From Haliclystus octoradiatus (lineage: Eukaryota > Cnidaria > Staurozoa > Stauromedusae > Haliclystidae), in contig OU744448.1 of the NCBI GenBank assembly GCA_916610825.1, positions 3,573,465-3,637,464 of the forward strand: DNA of 64,000 nucleotides, given 5' to 3'. Made by a program: the position numbers and the translations under genes. This document shows, piece after piece, positions 48,555 to 60,400 of the stretch. The number at the start of each line of letters is the position of its first letter. The stretch's first letter is position 1. The notes under the pieces are model-generated. The model saw only the letters and a list, made by a program, of their open reading frames with translations, was not told the origin of the DNA and did not search any database.

Positions 48555-51500
48555 ATGTTTATCATACTATACTTGCTTGCTGTGTTATGTTTAGAGAGTT
48601 TTACAGAAGCAAGCATTGGCATTTGCTCGCAGGAAGCAAACAAGAACAATTTTACAGCAAGAATTATCCTTGGTACACGAATTATTAATGACTTTGTTAA
48701 AATTTCTGAATATCGCTCAACGCTGGCTGAATGTGAACGTTGGTGTATATCAAAAGTTTGGTGTTTTGCAATCAGTTATAATCATAAGAGTGCTGGTAAT
48801 CAAGCAAATTGCCTTTTGAGCAAAAATACTGCAATTAAGAGATTTTCTATACCAAATCATTCCTTCACTACATTATTTTTTCTTTGGGTAAGTATATATT
48901 GTGATGCAGTTAATTATTTTTAATGAAACCTCGAATACTGATCTACGTAAAATAATGAAATAATAATAATAATAATGACTACATATAATGAAAGTCACGA
49001 AAAAATAGAAGTCGCATACGGTCATCTTAAAGTCATGAGGTATAGGAATAATTTGAAACTTTTCCCGTTTATCTATTATTTCTTCTTATTATAGTAGGAA
49101 ATGACTCGATAGGAAGTAGGGAATTATTTTTATAAAACAATACTGATTACATATTTTGTTTTCAGCATTCTTGAATGATAAGGATTTACATGAAATTTGT
49201 TGAACGATTTTTACATGTCGCACTTGTTAACTATAAAGCCCTGGGCAAACGACGGCAAATTTCACGCAACAAATCTGTTTTAGTCTGACGTGTGTTTTTC
49301 GTGTTTTGAAGCAGTCTTTTCAGAAGTGGTTAAACGACAAAGATTTTCTCAAGACTTTTCTAGAAAAAGTCAGATTGAGTTTAAAAATAAGCCATGGAGA
49401 AGCAACGACATCGAAAAAGTTCGATACATTTCGAACAAAATGGTTCGAAAAGAATAACGAAGACGTTCGATAAAAAATCCTTGGAAAGACAATTTTTAAT
49501 GTAGTTGGATTTTTTACGCTAATTTAAGATTATAATTATAACCATTTTAAAACTCTTGAAAATTCAAGTTTTAGTGGCAATATCCTACACAGGGAATTCC
49601 ATGATCTAGAGTGGATGTATTTTCTTGATTCGAGAATGTTTCGGATGAAAGAAGCAAAAGATTAAAAAAACATTTACTTAAGAAAAGAACTTGGCACATT
49701 CTTGCTTCAAGCAAATAGTGTTGATATTAAGAAAATATTTTAAAAGTAGAGGTTGTTTGCTATTAAGAAGCATTATTATTAATGGCAAGTTTTTTCTAAC
49801 GTTTTCTTGCTTCCTATTGGTTAATCGAACACCAACAATTCCTAGTGTCTTCGAACGTGACGTAATAATCTGAGACAATAGGGTAGAGCTCTAGACAATT
49901 AGGTCGCGACAATTAACAATTATCGAACGAGATTGAGCACGACACTGAGAATTATCAGGCCGAGGCGCGTGTTATCCGCCGAAGCCGTAGGCTGAGGCGG
50001 ATAACACGCGCCGAGGCCTGATAATTCTCAGTGTCATGCGAAATCGAGTTTGATAATTGTTTTATTATAAATCCATACCTTTATTAATCCCATGAAAGAT
50101 TCAAGAACATCTGCGTTTTGAGAAATATTACGAATTCATCGCAACAAGTTTGTTTAATTATATCTTCATAATTTTGAGACTTTAACGCTATCAACTTGAT
50201 TAGATGAAGACTTCTTTGCATTTCGTTGTCCTCTTTCTAATTATTCGCACCTTTTTTATAATAAACTTATTGTATAAAAATCTGTATTGTAGTAAATCTT
50301 TATTTTGAAAAATCAAAAATTTGTAAAAAAGAGTGTTTCTATCACGTCAGTCTTGAAGGCTTGGAGATGCTATTGTCTCGACGTATTATCGCGACCTAAT
50401 TGTCTCGAGCTCTACCCTATTGTCTCCGATTGTTACGTCATGTTCGAAGACACTAGGAATTGTCGGTGTTCGATTAACCAATAGGAAGCAAGAAAACGTT
50501 CGAAAAAACTTGCCATTAATAATAATTCTCAGTGTCGTGCTCAATCTCGTTCGATAATTGTTAATTATATACTATGTATAGTTATTACAGTATTATAATA
50601 TCTTGCTATCATACCTATAATACATATATTGTCCATCAGTAGTGTTGCTTATCATCTTCAAATCCTTTTATTATCTTTTTGCATTTTTAGGATGAACGAT
50701 ACTTCTTAAAAGAATACGGTGAGTTTTCATATATGTGTGCCAATTATTCACTTTGGTATAATTATGCTTTTTCATTATCATTTATATATATTCATATAAT
50801 AATGATATAATATTATTAATAGTGGGATTGTTTCGCGCCAGTTCTTGGTATAGTGCTCAATGAAATTAATCAGAGCATTTATATAAATTGAGAGTCAAAA
50901 ATGAAACATTCTAGATTTCCTCTTCTTCAAGTTTCACACCTGAAGGTTATCATCAGGCGATTTATTTCAACTATCCTACAAAAAACATCAACATATAACA
51001 ACAACATCAACTGGTCAATATTAGCAATCAGTGCAGCCTACAACAAAACCTCAAAAAAATGTAACCTATGCCTAACCGAAAAATATCACATTATAACCTA
51101 CAAGAAAGACAACCTACTCAACAGAAGATCGGAATTGATTTCCAAATGCCGCCACGAGAAAAAATTTTATCTCATTAATCTGAAGACATCGTAAGAACTA
51201 AAACCGGAATTTTATACGATAGCCATAATTAAATAAACAATAGCATAGTCAATAGCCAATCAACTGTAAAACTTAGTAGCTCATATAGGATAGGGATGAA
51301 TTTTTGTAGGATAGTTGAAATAAATCGCTAGATGATCACCTTCTGGTGTGAAACTAGAAGTAGCGGAAACCTAGAATGTTTCATTTTTGAATCTCATTTT
51401 ATATATATTCATATAACAAGAGACAAAGGTAAGGCAGAACCTTGATTCGTTACTCGGTGTTTCACGCGTTTTATTGAACGTTTAAATGGCACGCGTTTAA

Positions 51501-54500
51501 TTCCTTTAAAATGCGTGAAACTCAGAGTAACTGGAACATGCTTTTCCTCATCTTTGTCTCTTAATTTATAATGCTCTGTTTTACCAAACATTGAGCACTT
51601 TTATGTTATATGTGTAGCTGAGTTTGCACTCATTATAAGTAATTTCATAAGTAACTTAATAATAATGATTATTATTTATGTCATACAGTATAAGTAAATA
51701 AATAAAATAAGGCAAAAAAGGAGACATATGGTTCTCGCTATTCCGAGTTTCATTAAATACGGCGATCATTAGCCGGCTCGCAGACTCACTGTGAAAATGT
51801 AAATTTGGTAAACAGTGGAGTCTGCTAACTCGAGGACAAAAGCTTGCTTTTGCCGATTCAGCACGGGGCGTGGAAAGGTGTAAAAACTATTGTCTTACAG
51901 GGGGCTGTGATCGACGCCAAGATTTTCTGGCAACGAATCAGCGAAGAGTATTTCAAAGAGATTCTTGGTGGGCTAGACTGCAATACCTCCCCTTCCTTGT
52001 TGTTTTCTATCAAGTTGCATGCCTTTCGAAATCGTTTTGAACATTTGAGATAAACTTCGATGCCAAGAATTGAGAATTAATATCATTTCCAAGATGTGTT
52101 GGAACCATTAACTGTCGTAATTGCATCAATTATTTAGCTATATCTCTGATTAGTCTCATAAATTTATGAAATGTTTTGGACAGCGTTTTTATTCAAAAGC
52201 TATTGCAAGCGGAGAGGCTCTACACGAAAACAACATGGCAATGAAAATTAATTTAACAAACAACAAACACTTCAGTTCAGCCGCAGTATTTAATTGCTAT
52301 AGAAGGGAACCTATTGTTGAGCCACGGTTTTTCGTCATCTTCTTACTTTCATTATGATTACTCTATATTTGCTTCGTCCGTTCGACAAAATAACTCTATC
52401 ACACGGCTAATTTAAATTCGTAGCGGTTCGAGTTTAATTCCAGTGAAGCAATAGACCAGATTTATTGAAAACTAGATATCTTCCCTAAAATTAATTATGA
52501 AAATACTTGCTGTAAATGAGTTTCAAGTAAATTAATAACATGGTTGTAGTCGTTGGTCTTTTTCTTGGCTTGACTTTCATGGCCAAGCATTCTTAAGCTA
52601 AAGAGAGGCAGCCAATTTCCACGCCCAGTGCTGAATCAGCAAAAACAAGCTTTCACCCTTGAGTTAGCAGGCTCTACTGTTTACCAAGTTTACATTTGAC
52701 AGTGAGTCTGCGAGCAGGCTAGGCGATCATCAGTCAAGTATAGATTTTTTATTTACAAAAAAACATATCGATGCACAACATTATGGAATGTTACACCTCA
52801 TTGGGTTTAAAATGTCACCTATTGTTTAATTATTGTCGTTCACCTTTAAGTATTTGAGGTCAAATTTATTTTCGTGTCTGCATGCATTTACTTATGATTC
52901 AATGATATAATTATAATAATTTACATGTAGTAATGAATAAATATATAGAAAAATTGAATCCCAATGTGAGACAAATGAGCATCAGCCTGCCGCAAGCCAA
53001 CATTATTGAAGTATTACTTTCATAATTTGAAAAGTAGATATTATATTTACTGTAATTATTTAAACACTTTTCTTTCCATTTTCTTCTATAATAGCAACAT
53101 AATTTTTTTATAAAAGCACCAGTGATTTTTGTTTAAAAATAGCATTACTGTATTGTCTTTCAAATTTAAGGCTGAAATTGTCTTAAAATATTGTTTTAAA
53201 ATATATTTTAAAATTGGTTAGAATTGTTGTTGCAGAAGACATTATTGAAAATCGATCTATAACTGTGCTGGATCGAGATCCTATGTTTATCAGTTAGGCT
53301 TGAGTTATCAATTAATTAATGTTATGGAACATTGCAAAGGCATTGTTTCATTCTATTGATTATTTTTCATTGTTTAAAGTCTTCCTGTTTTGAATAACCT
53401 GAATTAAAAACTCAATAAGCAGAGCAGGTAGCACGAATCAAAGCTTCTGAATCATAAATTTCTTGTGATCCAACTGACAGTCGTTTCTCAAATTTCTCCA
53501 AAGAACCACCGACAACCTTGTATTTACATGGAATCACACGTTTCATGCAATAGCAACAAGCAACAGCAGACGTTTTAGACCCGGCAACTCGTTATCTTTC
53601 ACGGGTCTTTCACGCGGAGCTGGTAAGGAAAACTGTTGCGCCATTCAATGGAGATCCATCCCAGTTTTCACATGGAAGTAAGTTTAGAGCAGAAAATGAA
53701 AGAGTTGCTTCTAAGTGCATGTGACTATACTGATATACATATACTGATATACAGTTAGTGTCATACAATTAGAGAACCCCAGAAAGTCGTGCAGGCGTAT
53801 AAAGTAGCAGATGGTGTTGATTCTGAGCAATGTTTAAAAATTATTTTGAAACAACTTTAAGAACGACATGGTTGCTCAGTTCGAATCACAACAAAATTGA
53901 GAAAGCAACCTAACATCTTTCCCTTGTTATATGGAGCCATCTCATACAGAATTAGAGAATTACAGGACACTTGCGATTGATAAAGATCCAAATGAACCAT
54001 TTTGAAGACTTAATCACATTCAATTATACTACCGATCAATGTATATAACAATCAAGAAACTGCCGAAAGGACATGATTAACAAATGGGGTGAAAGAGTCG
54101 CAAGATTTCGAGACAAGAACAATGGAACGCAACCATCTTTTGAAAATTTGTGTCAATTTCTCAGATAAAGAGCCAGAGTGGCAAATGATCCTGTTATGGC
54201 ACAAATTACATCCACCACTGTCTCTTCAGCAATTCAATTGATTTCAGACAAGCAAATCACATTACGTACATTGCAAACAACTTCAGATCAACATTAAGAA
54301 AGATTTGAAAAAGAGAATGTTACTCGAATGGGTATCTTCCATCGCTCATCAAATCACACTTTAGATCATCAATGTCATGTTTTGCTTCATTATCCCTTCA
54401 AGACAAACTAGAAGCCATCAAAGGATTCAAGGTCTGCTATATTTTTCTGGGTGAACATTTGAAAAGAATCTGAAAAGAGACTGGACAGAAATGCAGCACA

Positions 54501-57500
54501 TGCTACTCAACAGAACGTCATACACTGTTCCATAAAGAATATCCCAAAGTTAACCGTGGCGATAATGAAACATCAATAAATCAGGTTGCACTAACCTCAA
54601 TTTATATTTCAGCTGAACAGAGGGGAGAGAATTCTAGCAATAAAAACATCTCACTCTGCACTGCTGTTGGTGAATTAAAACTCGTACAGACATGTGGAAA
54701 GACCCTACTTGCTGAAGTAATCCATCCAACCAATCCAAGCAACATCCTAGAAGGTTATGCTATTTTGGATGAACAATCAACATCGTCCCTTTCAGATCCA
54801 ACTTCATTTGAACACTTTGGTGCAGAATCGACGCTTCATTGCATATCTCTATCTACACTTGGCACCAAAACACAGTAACATGACAGACGGATATCTGGTC
54901 TAAATATAAAAGGAAAATTAGAAATTAAGACTTATCATCCCCAAGCCTTAATGAGATATCAGAAATGCCAGGCACGATTGATGAAGTTGTATCGCCTGAA
55001 ATAGTTACACAATATGCACATTTGAAACATTTGGTGTCCAAAATTCCAAAAGTAGAAAAAGATGTTCCTGTCCTGCTGTTATTAGGACTCGACAGTGGCG
55101 CAATAATGAAACCGCTAGAAGTTGTCAATACTTAAGAACTGTTTGGAAATCACACAACTCTAGGGTGAGCAGTTGTTGGTTCTGTTAGCAACGAAAACAG
55201 CAAAAGACCAATATGCCTGTTCTACATACATCAGAAATATGTCATCCTTACTTTACAGCAAAGTCGCAGTCTCCAATAGCCTGCTTTACAGACCGCAATT
55301 CATTCACGAAAGAATAGATTGTGTGTGAATTGCTCGGTTTCTCTGTGCGGGCCTCGTATCAGAATAAGATTGATGTCACATAATTATGCAAGATTAAGGT
55401 GATTCTCAACGGGATTCTCACATTACTTTGTTTACTTCAGTTGACATGATTGCAATAAGTTCTATTTTGGGCTTCGTAGCTATGACAATTAATTTATCGA
55501 ACAAATTTATCGGTTAACCATGCATCGATCAGAAACTTCGGCTCTACGTTTTAGAAAAGTGGCTAGACAGAGAACTGCGCAAATCACACAGACCCTGTTC
55601 TTTTGTAAATGAATCGCGGTCTGTAACGCAGACTAAGTCTCGTGTCATCTGCCGTCGCCTTAGAGGAAAACTAGAAACTCAACTAATGGCAGACCCGCCG
55701 CCAGATCGTTTAGAGCCTGCTCCGCCATTCACAAACGTTGGACTCGATGTATTTGGATATTTCAAATTTCGATATGGTACTGCTACACGAAGGTCTGGCG
55801 GAGAGAAAAAAGTATGGGTAGTACTCTCTACATCTCTTTCAAGCGGATCAATCGATTTGGAATTAATGGATGGGATGAATGCACCTACATTTAGGAATGC
55901 TCTGCGTCGCATCCTTGAATTCGAGTTAAAGGAGCACTTTTTTGGAGTGATTGCGGTACAAATTTTATTAGCTCCAAGAATGATGAAATTAAGGCTTCAG
56001 TATACTAATACTATATTGAAGAAATGCAAGAAATTCTACAAGATAAAAATAGCGACCGGATTCGAGGACCATTTTGGAGGAGTCTGGGAAAGGAATATTG
56101 GGTCAGTACGAAACGTTTTACATGGTACACTCCAAATGACTTGTCGGGCGTCTTCTTACCATAGATGAATTACACATCTTGTTAGTCGAATCAGCCGCAA
56201 TAGTTAATTACACTCCACTGTGGGAAGTTTCTGGTGACCCAGAAGCCCCACAACCTTTATGTCCAGCGATGATCTTAACCCTCCGAGAAGATATTCCTCA
56301 TCCTCCGCCTATTGGCCTTTTTGACAAAAAAATCTTCTAGAATCTGGATGGAAGTCATGGAGAAGAGTCTACTATTTAGCCGATCACTTTTGGGACAGAT
56401 GGGGGCTGAATGCTTTTGATTTTAGGCATCCACTGCAGAGCCATCTATTTACAAGAGTTGGGACACGCTTTCATGTGCCGCTATCGTCTCCTATTGGACA
56501 GATGCCATTCACGTGATTTTTTGGACGCCATTTTCGTTCTGTCGGCACCAGGGTTCTTGTTCTTTTGGCGCCAGGTTTCCTGTTTTAAGCGAAGCGCGCG
56601 GAAAAATACAACTTTTATCAGTGAAAACAAACATAGGCTATTAAATTATTAATTGTTGTGATAATAGGCACAATAGTAATCGAAATAAAAGTATTGTTTA
56701 CTATTCCAACTGGGGACAAGAATTAGAAAAAGTTGTCTTTGACTGCAAAGAATAAGCGTAAGAGCGTAAGAGATACTCTTTTAACTCTACAAACTCCTTG
56801 TCCATTTAGCAATTCCAATAGCATTGATCTGATTTACTCTTGAGCAATATGCTGATGCGATCAATAACATAGTATACATTGAAATAAATTTGTATTCTAA
56901 TTTTGAGAGTCCAGCAAATAAATATGGAGAAAGACAACTCATAAATGTTTATATTACTCCTGCTAAACAATCGCAAACCATTTCACAGAGTTCCAAAATG
57001 GCTGAAAAAACACAACATTCTCTTGCACATGCGCACTGCTGTTGAAAACGTGCTTGGGTCCAGGCCAAAAAAATAAATGGCATCAGTGTCCCAACTCTTG
57101 TAAATAGATGGCTCTGATCCACTGCAGGTGCAGAAGTGCAGCAGAGCCAGCGAGAAAGAGAACCGAAAGAAAATTAGCATAGGTCAGCGTTGCAATATAC
57201 ATGACTGTGAAATGGATACAAAACAACTTATGCCAAGCCAGATACATATTTTTCATTTTTGCATATTTTACAAAGTAGACCATAACTTATCTATTTCTTA
57301 AATCAGTAAATTTCAGAGTTCAGATTTTTGAATATGTAATGAGTTTGACAAAATCGAGGTATCAAAATCAATTTTTCATTAGTTGACCATTTGAGAAAAT
57401 AATGCAGATTTCTGCTATCCACTGAGATTGTATAGGCAGCTAAATATTTACTAATGATTTAATGATTCAATGATTTAATGATAATAATTTCAATTTACTA

Positions 57501-58648
57501 ATGCATATATTTTACTAATGAGTCTATATTTATAAAAACTAAAACCCGCTGTGAGCCGTTTGAGCCTCAGCCTCCGGGCTCAGCCTGCAATCCAAGATGA
57601 TTAAAGTCTTATTTTTATAATTGTAAAAGTTGGTGGTTTATTTGCTGTAATTATTTGCACACTTTTCTTTCCATTTACGTGTATAACGGCAATATAATAT
57701 TTTCCAAGCACCAGTAATATTTGTTTGAAAATACCATTGTACAATGTCTTTCAAACCATGGGGGGGGGGTAACTCCACTATGACGGCTATACGGGGACGT
57801 GCCACTTTTTTTGGGTCCATGTTCAAGCTGAGAAAATCTTTTTGGGTATGAGATTTCAAATTTTGGAGATGCTGGGTATCCTTTTTTTGACTTTTTCAAA
57901 AATTTTGAAAAAATGTTGCATCATTTTTGTGTATTTACTTAAAATCAATCAACCTGCTAGAACTTTTTGGGTAGCATCAACAGAGTTTTTGGAACTTTTT
58001 GGGTACTTTACTATTTTCCAAAGTGGCACCACTCCGTCCCTAAAGAGCTGGAGTTACCCCTCCCAGGCTTCAAATTTGAGACTGAATTAAAAATATTTTA
58101 TATGTCTATACCCGTGACTCCAGCGATTTATACAGTTCTTTGTGTTTCGATGTAAGTTGGTTGCAGGTGATCTAACAGTGGCCAACAGTAATAATAATAC
58201 TGCCGACTTTGAAGTGGATACTACAGAATATCTCATCAGCATAACTGAAAAGAAAATACCACCAAATGTGAAACCATTCAAATGGCTAGTAGCAATAAAG
58301 GAGATTGGAGATGGAGCATTGGTACTTGTTCAAAAGTTTCCAGCAACAAATTCATTCAAAATCATTCATCGATATGATTATGATACATCCCTTACGGTTG
58401 GTTTACATGAAATAGTTATTGATGACATCGGATTTGTGACACCTCCTGAAACTTACATCGGTCTGGTAAATTATGGAAAAGGATCAGTTGCTGGTTGGTT
58501 TTATGGTAACCACTCTAATAACAAAGCGGTACAACAGTTTTTCTTGTATGGATATGAGTCTTTAGATTCAATGTTTTCGTTATCAGAAGTACATTGGGAT
58601 AGCGAGCGATGGTACCAAGTTGGCCTGACAGTAAAGTATGAGCCGTAA
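48555..58648 (+). CDS. Gene D: PAN/apple-like secreted protein, 280 aa
   Basis: Exons 48555-48887, 50691-50718 (28 nt) and 58167-58648. Signal peptide MFIILYLLAVLCLESFTEA, then the PAN-like module with cysteine at residue 24 and AECERWCISKVWCFAISY, ANCLLSKN, FFLW at the donor. The micro-exon encodes DERYFLKEY, close to gene C. Exon 3 starts GDLTVANSNNNTADF and keeps KPFKWLVAIKE, GALVLVQKF, GFVTP, NYGKGSV and RWYQVGLTVKYE. Both cysteines found in exon 3 of A-C are gone (AGWF replaces GCF, and there is no Cys near the start), while the PAN cysteines remain. Intron 2 is 7.4 kb and carries a BEL/Pao relic, a Mutator-like element and a G-run MITE that ends 100 bp before exon 3. Intact frame. Confidence 0.82.
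49237..49490 (+). mobile_element. Truncated copy of the 22540 MITE
   Basis: Left end AGCCCTGGGCAAACGACGGC after TAA, with the shared block GTCTGACGTGTGTTTTTCGTG. The right end is missing. In intron 1 of gene D. Confidence 0.75.
49779..50522. mobile_element. Long inverted-repeat element with an inner hairpin
   Basis: The arms 49779-49913 and about 50385-50522 are inverted copies (AATGGCAAGTTTTTTC, TAATCGAACACCAACAATTC, AGGGTAGAGCTC). Inside the left half, 49912-50060 is a second palindrome (CACTGAGAATTATCAGGCC around a GAAGCCGTAGGCTGAGGC loop). A related GAATTATTATTAATGGC / CTCAGTGTCGTGCTCAATC stretch follows the right arm. Nested fold-back DNA in intron 1 of gene D, just before the micro-exon. 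Confidence 0.75.
50886..51402 (+). mobile_element. Inverted-repeat element carrying a retroelement-like C-terminal fragment
   Basis: Arms of about 98 bp at about 50886-50988 and 51301-51402 are inverted copies (ATGAAACATTCTAGATTTCC, GTTTCACACCTGAAGGTTAT, TTATTTCAACTATCCTACAAA). Between them a frame (50901-51194) reads INWSILAISAAYNKTSKKC, NLCLTEKYHII, LLNRRSELISKCRHEKKFYL. I recall this LNRR-(S/N)EL-CRH pattern from C-terminal ends of retroelement proteins in cnidarians and other invertebrates, possibly Penelope-type, so the attribution is tentative. The inverted flanks are consistent with Penelope-like terminal repeats or a MITE that picked up the fragment. Confidence 0.55.
51770..52721. mobile_element. 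952-bp Mutator-like non-autonomous element
   Basis: The terminal inverted repeats are about 75 bp: TAGCCGGCTCGCAGACTCAC ... to TGCTTTTGCC, and the right end reads CTGCGAGCAGGCTA. GGCGATCAT is repeated directly on both sides (51761-51769 and 52722-52730), a 9-bp target duplication as made by Mutator-type transposases. There is no transposase. Internal open frames at 51844-52053 and 52166-52357 are short and unrecognised. The insertion target looks like the end of another fold-back element (CGATCATCAG). Confidence 0.8.
52722..53690. other. AT-rich part of intron 2 of gene D
   Basis: Sequence between the Mutator-like element and the BEL/Pao relic. I see no exon or inverted repeat that I can support. 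Confidence 0.4.
53700..56400 (+). mobile_element. Decayed BEL/Pao retrotransposon relic
   Basis: Pieces of a BEL/Pao polyprotein appear in order on the + strand but in different frames with stops. A protease-side segment is at about 54530-55130 (with short readable blocks such as LCTAVGELKLVQTCGKTLLA). The integrase is at about 55640-56340, including GLDVFG, NALRRIL, WEVSGDPEAPQPL and LTLREDIPHPPP. The reverse transcriptase is not recognised and is probably deleted. No LTRs found. A MITE (55277-55635) is inserted between the segments. It is a long-dead element, described only as a remnant. Confidence 0.8.
55277..55635. mobile_element. MITE inside the BEL/Pao relic
   Basis: The ends TAGCCTGCTTTACAGACCGC and GCGGTCTGTAACGCAGACTA are inverted repeats. 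Reverse of the element at 28720-29060. It separates the protease and integrase pieces of the BEL/Pao relic, so it is younger than that insertion. Confidence 0.8.
56432..57123. mobile_element. Element with 36-bp inverted ends
   Basis: CCACTGCAGAGCCATCTATT at 56432 and its complement ...AAATAGATGGCTCTGATCCACTGCAG near 57123 are inverted ends, both followed inward by ACAAGAGTTGGGACAC. The interior (about 620 bp) has no recognised gene. It immediately follows the BEL/Pao integrase relic. Confidence 0.6.
57760..58066. mobile_element. MITE with G-run/C-run ends, copy 4
   Basis: Begins GGGGGGGGGTAACTCCACTA, contains ACGGGGACGTGCCACTTTTT, ends GAGCTGGAGTTACCCCTCCC. Close to the copies at 10640 and 45855. 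It ends 100 bp before the exon 3 acceptor of gene D. Confidence 0.8.
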
Positions 58649-60072
58649 ATCTTATCAAATCTGGTAGTGTCTAATTATAGATGATATAGAGTTGCTGGGG
58701 GATGGCATAAGTTCTTATGACGCATATAGAAAATGAACTGAAAACTTTAATTATTATAGGACATTATTCTTAACAAACGAATAATGAAGTGCATGCAATT
58801 AATGTTCACACGGGTATGAGCTGTTTTAAAGTTTTGTATTTGTATAGCCAAAGTATATTGCCTGAATATAATCTCAAATGTAACCTATTGCTTTTCCTTT
58901 ATTGGTCATGCATGCATTTAAATATTGTAGAATTAATCATTATTCATTATTATATATTTCAAATGGGAATCATGTACTGTTTTGTATCTCAAACATTTAG
59001 CAAGCATATCTGACGGTTTAATGAATTAAGTGCGATCTTTAGACATTGACTTGATTACTATGTTATCTCGTGGGATGCCAAATTGAAGAATTGATGATAA
59101 GATATGATTTATTTACTAAAATTGTGTCATTACAACGACACTGGCTTGTTGATTTCAAAACCTGACAAATCACCGCTATATCTGGAAAATTTAGCTTTGA
59201 ATTCATTAATTAGAATTAGATTTTGTACTTTCTTCAATCACATTTCTGCAAACGTTTTTCTATAAATAGACTCCTCATCTGGAAAGGCGGTTAGTCTCCT
59301 ATTCAGGGAAATCCTATAAGTGCCACCCCTGTGTTACCCATGTGTGAGCGTGATGTTTTATTTTGAAGGCATTATATGGAAAATTAAGTAAACATGAGGC
59401 GATGCTCTGGCTGCACTGAATTTCAAATTCGGGGGTGTTCGCATCGTCTTTGCTAGAACCGCGGTGGAATAGTTATTAATGATTAAGAATAGCAGATTTG
59501 TCTGAGTCGTCAATTTCCAGCTCACCTTCAGCGTTGTCTATAGGAGGTATCAAAGACTGTAAATTATTGTTCCTAATAAAACTACAGTATCCTAAAATAA
59601 ATCATTGTATGCCGAATCGCAGTAACTCTTCGGTATAGTCCAATCAATGGAGGGAAAAATTCAAAGTTTTCAAAATTAAAACATGGCCGAAATAACAACC
59701 TGACACAATAAACAATAACTGAACATAATGTATTGATTTGAGATAGAAACAATCGAAGGTGGATTGTAAACACTTACTAATCGTTGATTCTCTCTTGATG
59801 AAAAATTGTCAAAGTCATAATGACATAATTAAGCTATCGATATATTATTGTATTTATAGTTTAATATTTGTGTTGACAATTAAAGAGTACATTTTTCTAT
59901 GCCTAGGCATTTTAAAACCAACAGGTGAATTGCATTATTAAGCTCGAAGAAGTAATATTTTTACGGTGTTGCACTGTTAATATTTGCTTCAATCCTCCTC
60001 TCTTGTAGGTGTAATTTGTTTTGATTCGGTTGTCAATATGAGCACATTGCTCATTTTACTGTTCCGAAATTC
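58649..60072. other. 3' flank of gene D and intergenic DNA
   Basis: AT-rich, with several AATAAA-like strings. No exon or inverted repeat that I can support. Confidence 0.4.
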
Positions 60073-60400
60073 TGGGGGGGGGGTACTTCAATACCCTATT
60101 GTACAGGGGTGTGCCAATTTGAAAATCCCGCTAGTACACCGAAATTGCCGGTTTTGCTCAAAACCATACCCCAAAAATTGCAAAAAATTGTCATTTCCTG
60201 GAATTTTGCATGAAAAATGTCATTTTGGTGCCTCACAGCGGGAATATTTCCGGTTTTTAAAGTTTGAAAGGGGAAATTTTGCAGCAGAATTCCCAAATTG
60301 AATTTTGATACCCCAAAATTGCCAGCATGATGCCAAAATGATACCCCAAAGTATTATGGCACATCCTCGTACAGTAACTCTATGGCAGTACTCCCCAGGC
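60073..60400. mobile_element. MITE with G-run/C-run ends, diverged relative
   Basis: Starts TGGGGGGGGGGTACTTCAAT with TACAGGGGTGTGCCAATTTG, ends CTATGGCAGTACTCCCCAGG. The layout matches the family at 10640, but the bases are different enough to be a separate subfamily, closer to 39271. Confidence 0.65.
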
